NCBI GenBank assembly: GCA_903813345.2
Contig: CAIIXF020000010.1
Span: 9,478,349-9,542,348, forward strand
Reading direction: 5' to 3'
Length of the DNA: 64,000 nt
From: Owenia fusiformis
Lineage: Eukaryota; Annelida; Polychaeta; Sabellida; Oweniidae
Shown: in pieces, positions 12,201-23,300 of the stretch
Layout of the letters: the number at the start of each line of letters is the position of its first letter
Numbering within the stretch: the stretch's first letter is position 1
Made by a program: the position numbers and the translations under genes
The notes under the pieces: generated by a model
Database searches by the model: none
What the model saw: the letters and a program-made list of their open reading frames with translations, nothing else
Told to the model about the DNA's origin: nothing

Positions 12201-15200
12201 ATCTTGAATTCGGATGATGGAGAGGGTTGGCCTCCTCGAGGACACGAGCACTTCGCCAGCGAGCGACACCTCATTGTGAGTTTGGAACGCTCTTGGTATC
12301 ATATACGGAATGGCTGGAACGCATGGTACAAATTGAAGGAAAACAATATATTCTATATTATTCAGAATTAAACATACCTTGTACATGTATATGAATTTCG
12401 ATCATTCAAAATATTATTTGTGAAATATTATATCAGATTTTTGTTACAGTCTTGAATATGTGGTTTGTAATCTTTCAATAATGTGAGAAACAATTTTGAA
12501 GGTTCAGATATGGTCGATAATTATATAGGCCTAATACTAGAAAAGTAGTTAAAAGACTATGTGAACAGTTTGCATAGTGAACGCATGTCTTTTGACAAGG
12601 CAGGAATTTCTGATTGTTATATTACCATACCAATTTCAATTATAGATAATCTAAATGTTCTGGGAAAGTAAAAGCGCAATAAACAACAGATTGAGATATT
12701 AGTAAATGGGAAATTCCCAAGCAACGGAAGGTGTAGGAGTCCATGATCTTGTGTTTACAAGTTAGATGAACTTGGTTCAGAAAATACATTTTTCATTTAA
12801 AAATCTTTAGATGTACAACTGTTTGCTGTGACTAACATTTAACAAATTGGTCTAGCCTTGGTGAACTAGGCCAGCCTGAAATGATAATTGGAGCCATATA
12901 CTTTTGTACACGGCTTGGTGCGTTGTCCTTAGTGGGTTAATTGTTAATCTTGAGGTATCCACTAATGACTGCAACTCTCTGTTTCAATGTCAATATTGAA
13001 TAGTTGCTTTGGGGTTCTATAGGTTTTTACTCATTGATGAATGTTTTTGTTTGTTGTTGTCTGAAAAATAGGGTGTTCCCAAGACAACAGTCTTTAGCTG
13101 AGTAGTGTAAAGTCTCCAGGTCAACGATTATTTTGTTGTCATGTCAAAGAAGAGACATCAAAAGAAAAACACATTATCCCATTCGACCCTGCTTTAAAAA
13201 ACCATCATCATTTTCCAATGTCCGAAATCCAAATTTCATCCGGGCCAGAGTCCATCGGCTAGATATTAATTTCAAAACAAACAACCTATTTATCGAGAGT
13301 TTTAAAAACATTCACGTATTTTAAGAGTTGCCGCATTTCTGTGTCAAGTGACGTTCAAACGTAATAACACCATTTAGAGACATTTTATCATTTAGCACTT
13401 CTTTTATTCATATGAACTTTATTAAATTTGAAGAAATTTCTGATTATGTTTACATTCCAGGGCTCCATGTTATTTACTATACTATCCATAACTATTTCTT
13501 CAAGACGATACAAAACTACATCTAATTAAGCTTCCTTCACTGTTTTAAGGTCGAGCACTAATTTTGTAGAAAACAGTGTCAGAAAATCAAGTAGGTTAAT
13601 AATCAGGATGTATATTCCCATTTGACCTTTAGTTTAACAGCAAGTGGCAACATACTCATTTCTCACGTCATATTTGCCCTTGAATCATATTGGAGAATTG
13701 GCATACACGCTTGTGTAATATTTAATTTGAACTCCCTGAAATAGAGCTTGTAGACTGCAGTATTTGAAATCATCCATTTTTCAACAGCACAATCTCACTA
13801 GCGATGTTTAAAAGAAGACAAAGCTTTAAAAGTAGTATATCTTGATATCGCTGCAGCTTTTGATTGTGTACTACACCACACATTTGCTTCATCTTGCATG
13901 AATCATATGGAATTTATGAACAACTTTTAAAGTATTATCATATTCTGTAACAGAAGAATTTTTATTAATATTTCAGGAGATTTGACTGAAGTCTCTGATC
14001 CTGACCACTTACTATGTTGTTCCACAAGGGTCTATTCTAGGGACTATAATATTTTAAATGATACATTTCATACGGTATCCCATTGATGCCGTACACTACA
14101 TTCATGCAGCAGACATCTCATTACACCTTATTTTGACCCTAAAGTCCCAATAAATAATCTGAAGTACAAGTCAGATCTAGCCTAGTCTGTAGCTTAGGCT
14201 CTGTGTTCTTTATACAGTCCTGCATATGAACCAGAAAAAAATATTTGATTTTTTTCAAGCTTGAAATTGAACAGCTAAATTGATGTAAGCTCACATCCAA
14301 GCAGATGTTCTTCAGGGGGTCATATGTTATTTGGCACCCGTATGCAGACACTCGGGCACACGGGCATCGATAAAGTACTTGACCATTTAAAGCAAATCAT
14401 TCAAGGCTGTTAAGTGACATTTCATTTCACACTCCGATATTTATACAAGAGTTGTCTCAGATAAGCACATTGGCCACAGTATTGACTTATGCTCAACCCA
14501 AACGCACCATATAAAAGCACTCTGTGCGAAAACGTTTCTAAAATACGAATCTATCTCAAATATAGGATAGAGGTCAGTCGTCTAGAGAAAATCTTTTATT
14601 CTTAAGTATCACCCCATTGTGATTATGGTACCATTGCCTATAGTTGTGTTCCAAATTAGTTCCTCGAAAGCCCAAGCTGAAATGACGAATTCTATTTTTA
14701 AGGGTGCGTTCAACTACTCAGCTATGTATCAGTACATGGTACTTACACAAAAAAAGTAAACAATTTTTCAATCAATGGCAATCACCTGATCTGCTGATAC
14801 ACGAGTTTGTCTTAGTGAACACCTCTGTCTAGTGAACACCTGTCTCTAATGGACACCCTTTCTATGCACATACCCTACTGACTTCAGTATAAATTGCCCT
14901 CTTTGTAGCGAACACCTACCAACAATATGAACGTTTTTTTCTCGGCAAAAAAAGTTTAATTTACACAGGTTTTCCTATATATATTTGCCAAGTTGAATAA
15001 CATATAACTAAGTAACACAAATATAGGTTCAAAGTTATGTTTAGAAAATTAACTGTGCCCGATGTCATATCCAGCTGGTTAAACTTGCCAAAAAATAAAC
15101 ATCTCTTCAAAACTTTGAAACATCAAAAGTATTTTTTTCAAAAATCCAGTAACTGTTTTAACAGATACAATTACTGTTATAAGAGGTCAAAACGTTTGAT

Positions 15201-17756
15201 TACTCTAAATGTGAAAAACTGAAAAACCACAACAACATTTTTTATTCCGATTTGCACTCATTTGACATATTGCCGAAATAGATTTTAAGTCAAAACGTAA
15301 AACCTGGCCTGTGAAATATCATGATGTCTCATCAAAGTTTTGAAATATGATTCTAACGCTCTTCCTGTTAAGCTAACCTCTTGGAAAAGCACCTGTATCA
15401 ATTATACCAAATTGTTATGACTATGACTTTGTCTATCAGACAATTCTATCATTATATCGGCATAGGATGAACCCATGTAAACATAATTATGAGTCATTGT
15501 AATAAAGTGATTCAATTAGAAATCCGAGTTAGATGTTAAGTATGGGCCTCTCTTGTCAAGTTGCACAAATTCTAATGTCAGGCTGTCCTATTAGCTTTAA
15601 AGAAATTCAGTTATCAGCTAAAATCACTTTTGGTAACAAAATGTCGGAACGTCAGAAGACTACAGAATCGTCGATTTAATGTCCTCACTTAAGTTACATT
15701 AACGGTTTGGGTTAAAAGTGCAGATCTTAACTGTTTTTCGAAAAACCGTTTATGTAACTTAAGTGAGGAATTAAATCGACGATTCTGTCGTCTTGCTTCT
15801 TAACTATTTGTTAGCAAATATGTACATTTTCTTAAACATATGATACTGATACACAAACACAAATATCGTGGGAATTCTGCCTACAACGTAGGCAGAAAAA
15901 TCGTACCTTCGATGTTCCGACATTTTGTTACCAAAACGAACCGTTTCGGTAACCAGCGTAATCGAGTTGATCACTAGTGTAAAATGACTGTAATAGAAAC
16001 AAGGATAAAATGTCGAGGAGACAACGTATGTTATTTTTGTGTTAAAATATTTCAATCTGACCCACCCGTTTCCCATCTTGACTACATGACTATGTAACCT
16101 TACATACACATTTGACTTCAAATCGTGTAGAAATGTCGTTTTCACAAATTAAAACCATAATTTTGGAATGTTTCTACTTTGAAGGGCAATTTCCCTTTCT
16201 CTCTGTTTAAGTAACTACACATTCTATACTGACAGGTATGTACATTTGTCATTAGCTGAATTCCTGTTTCCTCTGCTTGTTCTATGGTTTTATCATTCAT
16301 AAACCGTTCATTCAGCACCAATTTGCGGATGCTTTCTAGATTTGAGAACATCATTTTAATTCATGAACAACTTAAAACGATTATATTGTGTAATACTGAA
16401 CACATTCATTTCTTAAACAGCTTTGATGCTTTATTGAAATGAAATCTCGAAGAACCAACGTTTTTGAAAAAGCGGACACATTGAGTAAAAATAGTATGGC
16501 ATTTTGGTCTAACGGCTAAATTGGAAGATTATATAACAATAAGATAATCCATTACCTCCGACGACAATGGCCAACGGCTTATAAAATACCAGAACAATGA
16601 CTCAATTCGAGACAGTCCCTTTATTAGAAACAGTTCTTGGTGCTCTGCAATCGAATCTAAACGTTTGATTTTCCTTAAAAAAGTATTTATTTTTCTCAAT
16701 TTCAAATCTGGTTAAATGGAGTGCATTTTTGTTTTATCATGTATGACAAGAGCTGATTGATCAGCCTGGTTTGTTGTCTTAGTAATGGCATTTTGTATAT
16801 TGTTCAACAGTGTTGCATATAGAACGTAGAAGTAAACTGAACTCACTTCTTCTCTACAGAAATTTCATTACACAGTGTCTTCTAACTGAATCAAGACTCA
16901 ACTGACATGTCTGACGTTTTTTCTGCAAGATTGATATTACCAAGGATGCATTTCAGTCAGTAAAGTGAATACCAGATTTTGTCGAAATAACGGTCCTTCG
17001 TTATATCGCCAATCGGCGTTCATGTAGAGGGATGATGTTTTAAGACAAGTCTGTCCAAAAACAACATACATTTGACTCACTTTTGGTGCAAAATATATCC
17101 TTTGCTCTGAGTGTCAGACCCGAGTCCTTTATTGTAGATTAAACTCTCTTTTAAAAGAGCAAAATGAATTATTTAAAAAGGGTTGATATCACTATTTGTT
17201 TAAGGCTAAAATAGACTGTCGACCAAAATCAATTTCATACCACGTATACACGCTTAAATATGTGCCCAATTTAAAAACCACAAAGTGACATTCCACAAAC
17301 TTCTCGTAAGAATTGAATTAATAAAAATCATTATTAAGATAAAGAAGAAATACACACCGGGAGTCCCATATTTGCTATATATGAAAATTTAATTATTATG
17401 ATTTTGGAAATTTGTCACAAGCAAATCGATCAAACTATGAATTACCCTAGAAGTTCACAATAGTTTTCAATCGTTTTGACGCCTAATATGGCGATGATTT
17501 CACAATTATAGGTAACGTTCAAAATGTCACTAATTTTTTTAAATTGGCGGTTGAAAAAGTAATTGAACAACAATATTGTAAAATCTTTTAAATCATTAAA
17601 AAGCTATCAACAATTTTTTGCTATTTTTGGAAAGATCGACTGTACTATTATTAATTATAAAATGAATTAAATGCAGTTACCTGAATCGATCTGTCGGCTT
17701 AATCCAATAGCAGTTAATCCCGACATAAATAAAAACAAATTCAGAAAGTGCTCCAT
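2464..17756 (-). CDS. TSP-A: pentamer-type thrombospondin (COMP/TSP-4-like), 21 exons, 1144 aa
   Basis: Secreted calcium-binding matrix glycoprotein. Exons, 5' to 3': 17756-17681, 12313-12155, 11741-11536, 11265-10914, 10390-10308, 10124-10070, 9621-9436, 9175-8955, 8753-8535, 8421-8266, 7873-7643, 7516-7363, 7073-6961, 6697-6559, 5929-5834, 5551-5324, 5070-4905, 4344-4239, 3536-3439, 3222-3083, 2714-2464. The phases close to an exact 3435 nt. Residues 1-20 are a signal peptide ([20 protein letters not shown]). TSP N-domain about 26-170; linker; coiled coil 265-305 ending in CSMC, the expected inter-chain cystines; four EGF-like domains 311-571, the third with the calcium motif DINEC. Type 3 repeats run 572-850 ([14 protein letters not shown], many DNC) with an RGD at 722-724. 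The L-lectin-like C-domain is about 851-1061, then an acidic Tyr-rich tail. Similarity to vertebrate COMP in type 3 repeat 1 is obvious by eye. Transcription direction and promoter match TSP-B. Confidence 0.93.
6232..6257. repeat. Poly(A) tract of about 26 bases
   Basis: Uninterrupted A run in TSP-A intron 14. It could be the tail of a retroposed sequence on the + strand, but no target duplication or parent sequence is visible. Confidence 0.7.
6688..6840 (-). repeat. Triplicated 3' splice site at TSP-A exon 14
   Basis: The exon 14 acceptor region (exon starts at 6697) is repeated. A 35-bp unit beginning CACTGTCTTTCTGAGAGG occurs at 6688 and again at 6723. A third, more diverged copy, including 20 or so bases of the exon, lies at about 6790-6840. 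Using the second acceptor would insert 35 nt and meet an immediate in-frame TAA. Only the exon-proximal site is productive. It looks like slippage or unequal exchange. Confidence 0.75.
10680..10696. repeat. Poly(C) tract
   Basis: A run of C interrupted by one T in TSP-A intron 4. Low complexity, no other significance seen. Confidence 0.7.
11322..11447. mobile_element. 126-bp hairpin element (CAGGKTGGGTGGGC ends)
   Basis: The left end, CAGGTTGGGTGGGCC, pairs with the right end, GCCCACCCTG. The pairing continues through a GTCCACATTTT / AAAATGTGGAT stem. It fills nearly half of the 270-bp intron between exons 3 and 4 of TSP-A and is absent from the corresponding TSP-B intron, so it inserted after the duplication. 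No coding capacity. Confidence 0.7.
13816..14660 (+). pseudogene. Decayed non-LTR retrotransposon reverse transcriptase fragment
   Basis: Two RT signature blocks are readable on the + strand. [15 protein letters not shown] at about 13816-13870 corresponds to the first catalytic Asp region (xLDxxxAFD). VVPQGSILG at about 14014-14045 corresponds to the next conserved block. Frameshifts and stops separate them. Later stretches up to about 14660 look like the downstream part of the same domain but are too broken to be certain. It lies in TSP-A intron 1, antisense to the gene. Confidence 0.55.
15627..15940. mobile_element. Nested inverted repeat (hairpin element)
   Basis: The outer arms, CTTTTGGTAACAAAATGTCGG near 15627 and its complement near 15917-15940, enclose a stronger inner stem. 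In it 15656-15711 pairs with 15744-15801 (core CAGAATCGTCGATTTAA / TTAAATCGACGATTCTG). There is no gene in it. It could be a MITE with a second foldback inside it, or one element with a long imperfect stem. Confidence 0.6.
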
Positions 17757-17809
17757 GCTGATCCAATCCATGCGAAGAATAAACAAAAGTTAAGCAAAAA
17801 ACAATAGTC

Positions 17810-17890
17810 GAATTTGATACCCTCGCCGTGGGTTATGTGATTTATGTTGACTAATTGTTAAAAAACGTTGCGCCAATTTCCATAATTTAC
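17810..17890 (-). promoter_or_regulatory. TSP-A core promoter: CCAAT box, TATA-like box, initiator
   Basis: Reading on the minus strand: ATTGG (inverted CCAAT) at 17877-17873, CATAAATCA at 17848-17838, and TATCAAATTC at 17819-17810 about 30 bp downstream, suited to an initiator. The whole block is closely matched at 32179-32255 upstream of TSP-B with the same spacing, while sequence further out differs. That conservation is the main evidence. The start codon is about 55 bp downstream. Confidence 0.6.
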
Positions 17891-19619
17891 GTATGAAGTA
17901 AATACCGCTAGTTTCTGCTACTTTTTCGTGAACTACACCCCCCTCTATAAGTTTGGCAACCAGTGCTCTCTTTTTGGATAGTTTATTTCAACCTGTTTAT
18001 ATTGTCAGTTTAAAAAGAGTCATCAGATTTGTCGCAGGTTTCCGAACTGTGATTACGCCTCAGTCACAATTACTCTACGGCGGGTGTACGACGGATGTAG
18101 CTTCACAAAATTGATATAGCAAATCTACTTCGTATATTATACGCTGCATTTTTCTTTTGATTTTGAGAAGCTACGGTTGCCGTACGGTTGTCGTAGATCA
18201 AATGTGTCTTAGACATTAGGGACACAATAAAGATTCAAATATTGATAGGTTTTAATATGATATCCAATAATCTTCCATTTGCCAAATTTATTGCGGGGTG
18301 TAGGTCTTGTTTATATGAGCGATAGATGTTGGCTGTGATGGGTTAAGCGCATTCTTATGTTACGCAAACTGAGTGTTCTTTGATTAATGGCAATTTGAGA
18401 ACGATATGAAATACGGCTGTACTCGTAAGAAAATACGCTATGTTGTTTATGTGCGACACATTACAGAATATTTTGTTTTCTTAAATGTGCAATATCCGGA
18501 GTAGTTTATCAAACCAAGAAAACAGCAGTTACACATGGAAAATGACTATTCGTATTGAGTTGAAAGTTTATATTCTCATGGTATTATTTCTGTCGCATTT
18601 ATTGTTTTAAATTGTTAACTTGAATGGGTAAGTATTTCTTGAATTATAAATGGTTGTTTCTTTCACAGCTTTACATAATCAATGTTATGGCCTCTACCTA
18701 TTTGGCGTCCTATTATGGCGTCTGCGTTTTGTAACTCTTTATTAAGCCCTCGGGGGGCTTCTCCAACTTTCAGCTAGGTTTCAGCAATCTACTATATGGT
18801 CCCTCGGTAAACAGGTAAAACTGGTCACATCAAAGCTTACAATAACTTATTAAGAATATGTTTGATATGTGAAGTTTTTATCTATCAAGTTTTCACCAAT
18901 GTCAATGAAAAATGGCGAAGTTGTTTGTAATGCATGATTCATTCATTTTTATTGTAGTGTCGCCATTCTTTAAACCAAGATTTATTTAAAAACATGCATT
19001 GTGCAATGTGCGTGCACTACCAAAGATCTCTGAACTTCAAATGCTGTTTTCTACTTGCGTTATTTTTTCTCGGTTCAATAATGCCAATCAAGCTTTATAT
19101 CATATTTGATTGAGTGTGTAAATAACATGCCTCGATGATTATTTTATCCTTTTCCTTCTAAATTATAATTTAGCATAGTGGGCCTTTAATACGTAATGGA
19201 AATGTTGACTTGAAACTTATATATTTAACACACATATATATGTTTTATATCTGTTCCTGGCTATGTCACGCAATGGCCATGCCAATGAATAACTTCTAAA
19301 GCACTTGTAACATTATTGCAACAGCCATAACGTTACCATGGATGACTTTTAACATATACTGCGATTCACCAAGCAAAAAACAAACACGTAATATGCGCAA
19401 CATCATGGCTTTATTTCTTCATATGTATACAATTCTATTTTCATATATATTTTGTAATTTGATAAATGCTAAAATCATGATTATGTACAGACATACTCCA
19501 TAATTAAAACTCAATTACCATGTACACATTTATGCCGTATACCATATATTACATATACATTATTCTGTCCGGAAAACTAGAAGACTAAATATGTAGATTC
19601 CCCGTGTTGACTTAAAAGT
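17891..19619. other. Intergenic between TSP-A promoter and TSP-B 3' end
   Basis: No coding exon supported on either strand. The upstream part would contain distal TSP-A regulatory sequence. TTTATT at 19410-19415 is AATAAA on the minus strand. It is a possible TSP-B polyadenylation signal about 0.9 kb beyond its stop codon. Confidence 0.5.
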
Positions 19620-19623
19620 ACTT

Positions 19624-20309
19624 AATAAATGCAAGTACAACTGTGAATTCAGGCACAACTCATATAAATGCGGGTACAACTCATGAACTGAAAATGCAGG
19701 TACAATTTATGAATTATAAATGCGGCTATAATGCATGAACTGGAAATGCAGGTACAATTCATGAATTATAAATTCGGGTACAACTAATGAACTCAAAATG
19801 GAGGTACACTTTATGAATTATAAATCCGGTTACAACGTATGAACTGGAAATGCAGCTACAATTCTTGAATTATAAATTTGGGTACAACTCTTGAGCTCAA
19901 AATGCAGGTACAATTTATGAATTATAAATCCGGGTACAACGTATGAACTGGAAATACAGCTACAATTCTTGAATTATAAATTCGGGTTCAACTCCTGAAC
20001 TCAAAATGCAGATACAACTCACGACTTGAAAATGGGTACAACTCATGAATTATAAATGTGGGTACAGTTCAGGAACTCAAAAGGCAGGTACAATTCATGA
20101 AATGAAAATGTTGGTACAACTCATGAATTATAAATGTGGGTACAGTTCAGGAGCTCAAAATGCAGGTACAATTCATGAAATGAAAATGTTATTACAACTC
20201 ATGAATTATAAATGCAAGTAGAATGCGTGAACTCAGAATGCAGGTAAAACTCATGAATTGGAAATGCAGGTACAAGTCATGAATTATAAATGTGGGCACA
20301 ACACATGAA
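19624..20309. repeat. 26-bp minisatellite, about 26 copies, abutting the TSP-B stop codon
   Basis: Tandem units of 26 bp resembling ATGAAYTNNAAATGCRGGTA plus CAAYTC. Copies alternate between ATGAATTATAAAT and ATGAACTSAAAAT types, giving a 52-bp higher-order period. The array runs to the TAG of TSP-B (20310-20312). The sequence over the stop codon (CATGAACTATGAATAC) already resembles a unit. If the TSP-B polyA signal is at 19410, the array is transcribed in the 3' UTR. Confidence 0.9.
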
Positions 20310-23300
20310 CTATGAATACTCCCTGTTAGTATTTGTAACTCCTGGTTCATAAAGATTATCATAATCATCGGTTTCAAAGTCATATGTAGGTCTATTGTCA
20401 ACTTTTCTTTCTTCTGCTCTAGCAGCTGGGCCACTTTTGTCACACTTAAATTCACGATTACGCCTTACGTCATCAGTGAGAGGATCTCCATTCTCATCGT
20501 AATAGTCCTCATAATATTCATAGTAGTCATATGGGCTAGGAGCCTCTCCCTCATAATCGTCAGGAGTATCGCCTGTAAAAGGTTGAAACATTCTAGTGCC
20601 GATACAGTAAAGATCATGGGTATTCTAATTTATCAGTCAGTACATTTAGATATCCTAGTTTTACGATAATAAAGCAATCATATTTTTCAGGCTACCCAGC
20701 ACCAAACGTCCATGGTTACCTAGAAATATTTTAATTAATTATTTGAAGCAAATGGAATGTATAGTGTACCTTATGTAGCATCTATAAACACCATTATGAC
20801 ATAAAGAACCAATACGTACCATTACATCTATAGACAAGGTCAGACCAGATGACTCTTTCCTGCGAGAAACTGAACACTCCGATACGACCTCCCTTCAATG
20901 TGTGGTCAATGATGTTTCCAGAATCAGCCACTTGTTCAGTATCTTCATACAACAGAATCCTGAAATGAAAAATTAGTTACCACATGTAAAAGTTTAACGA
21001 CCATTGCTGATATCAAACGATGAAAAACAGTGGCTACAACAATGATGACATAAAATGTGGATGATGTTGACGTAAGCTCTTCCGTCGATGTATTTAATCA
21101 ACACTTCTAGGATAGTCCGAAAATAACAAATGAGTGATCTTGCTTATGAAGTTAGCTCTTTCGACTAGTGTCTGCAAGCAGCCTGCAATACATACGGCAT
21201 GTATTTCACCAATACACCTTTAAATGATGTCATACTTGCAATCTGGCAATCGTTTTGAAGGGGACAACGATTTTTTTAATTCAAATTTTTGACACTTCTC
21301 GATCTGGAGTTATCGATAATATCTATGTCCGATCAGACATTTTTCAGAAAATAAAATTCTTGAAAAGATTGCTCCAACAGGCTATTCATTCTACTTCCTT
21401 TAGGTCAATAGAAGTCCTGGTTACCTTATGAGTCCAATGTTTGGTCTGTGGATCATTTCCCAACGGTATGCCGTCTTTTCCTTCCAGCCAACATTTCTGA
21501 CATCCTTCCACAAGAGACGCACCTAATGTACATAAATGCATATAAACTGTAATGAAAACATTGCTTTTATCACACACAATTTCTACTCTCGAACCAGTCC
21601 GTAAAACATCGAAAATGTTGAGACAAAGAAACTCATGAACGGTTTGGTGTGTGTCAAGAATAGGATACGATACAAACAGATTTAAACAAATTATAAATGA
21701 TGACTGTACCTGGTTGGGTGTATCCCCGGTGTGCCAAAGTGAGTTTCTCATCATCTCCCCTGGGCCAGTTGTACTATTGACAACCTTCAGCTGGATCCCT
21801 GGCTCTGCAACTGCCCTATAATCGACATTATTTAAATTCATTCAACGTCCTACAGAGTTCGGAATCTTTGGAAGGTGCTTTTGATAGGCTTTTCGTTGTT
21901 TGGTGCCCTTAATCTTAATTTTCTTAATTTATGAATCTTATCCTCAGGAACTCAGTACCCTATGGGTCAACGTATCGTGCAAGAGGCTCTTATTATACAA
22001 GAACTAGTATAGATATACAGTTTTGATGCTGATACTTCTGAATGACCCCGCAAGTAGGTGTCCTGGACAAATTCTGATTGAATAAGATGAGATCAAAGGA
22101 TATATCAACTAAAAGAGTGTAGATGAAGTTCTCTTTTGAAGAAGTGGAATCAAAATATTGAATCTGTTTGCAATTTCGGTTTAAATACTTACCTAAATGG
22201 AGTTGATTGCCAGTATGTTTGCTGGGTCTTCTTCCACATTACCACGTAAAACTTAGAGCTATCTTGGTAGCTGAACACAAAACCAGCATAATCATCATCC
22301 ACCTCACTATTCACAAAGAAGGTACCGCTGAAGTCAACCCCACCAAACGCTGTGTAACCTGTTAACCAATAGAATCAAAACTTTTTTACGTCAGAACACT
22401 GTTGTGGATAGATCCACGGACTGATAACTCGGGAGATGAGGACCCGTGATTTTCCTGGATTGAATTGGTAATTGACGGGGAACTTGACGGTTGAAATGTC
22501 CCTTTAATATATATTTAAATGAAAATGTTTTAGATTCCAGTCATCTATAGTTACCACTTCTACTTCACCTCCTTGAGAGTGAGGTGTGCATAGGGCGATT
22601 ACGGAGCTTGTGGCAAGATTATTATTACTGTTAATCGTAAACAAACATTGTTGCATTGTATTTTATTGCATTATGATATTGTGTTGTATTATTTCATGGC
22701 ATTTGTCAACACGACACCATCCACACTTACCAACTGCAAGACCAGGGTCGCTATTCATTGTCTGTGCAATCTCCGCACCGTCATTTAGAATCACCCAGTT
22801 AGGGTCTATTTGTGAGTCACCCTCAGGATCCAACACCACGGTTTGGTAAGCCTGGAAGTCTGTAGCCGAGATATCTGCGTTCTCTGGGCACACGTCATTA
22901 TGATCTAGCGTCTGATCTTCGTCATAATCTCCCTGACAGGCGTCCCCGGTACCATCACCTGGACATTATATAAGAGAATGATGGACAATGTTTGGGTTGA
23001 TTGCCTCCTCTATATTACATGGTCTAGTCTTAGTTGCCCCTTTAATGAATTTCGTATGCCATTTTCAAGACTATTGGGGTCATAAACGGAAATATTTGAC
23101 AATAGTTAGCGATTTCGTGAACAATAGTATATATTCTGACATAGAGACCAATGATAATGCATGGCCGATTAGAATTGCTCTTGTAATTGAATGGAGCGAT
23201 CGTCTGGATTTGATTGCACAATTAGAATGATAAGTTCCTCACCATCAAAATCCTCTTGCTCAGGGTTGTAAACCATCCTACAATTGTCATCTTGATCCAA

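Larger units (their letters stand above)
12314..17680. other. TSP-A intron 1 (5.4 kb)
   Basis: Phase 1 intron between the signal-peptide exon and the first TSP N-domain exon. TSP-B has its largest intron at the same place. It contains the reverse-transcriptase relic at about 13816 and the nested inverted repeat at 15627-15940, listed separately. The remainder is AT-rich with no supportable exon. First introns of this size often hold enhancers, but nothing here shows that directly. Confidence 0.8.

Noticed and set aside
12057-12386. Longer open frame around TSP-A exon 2
   Set aside because: Only 12155-12313 is exon; the rest is flanking intron that stays open by chance. Exon 2 of TSP-B is the same 159 bp.
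15804-16354. Two minus-strand open frames (113 and 70 codons)
   Set aside because: They lie in TSP-A intron 1, partly over a hairpin repeat, with no protein-like pattern.
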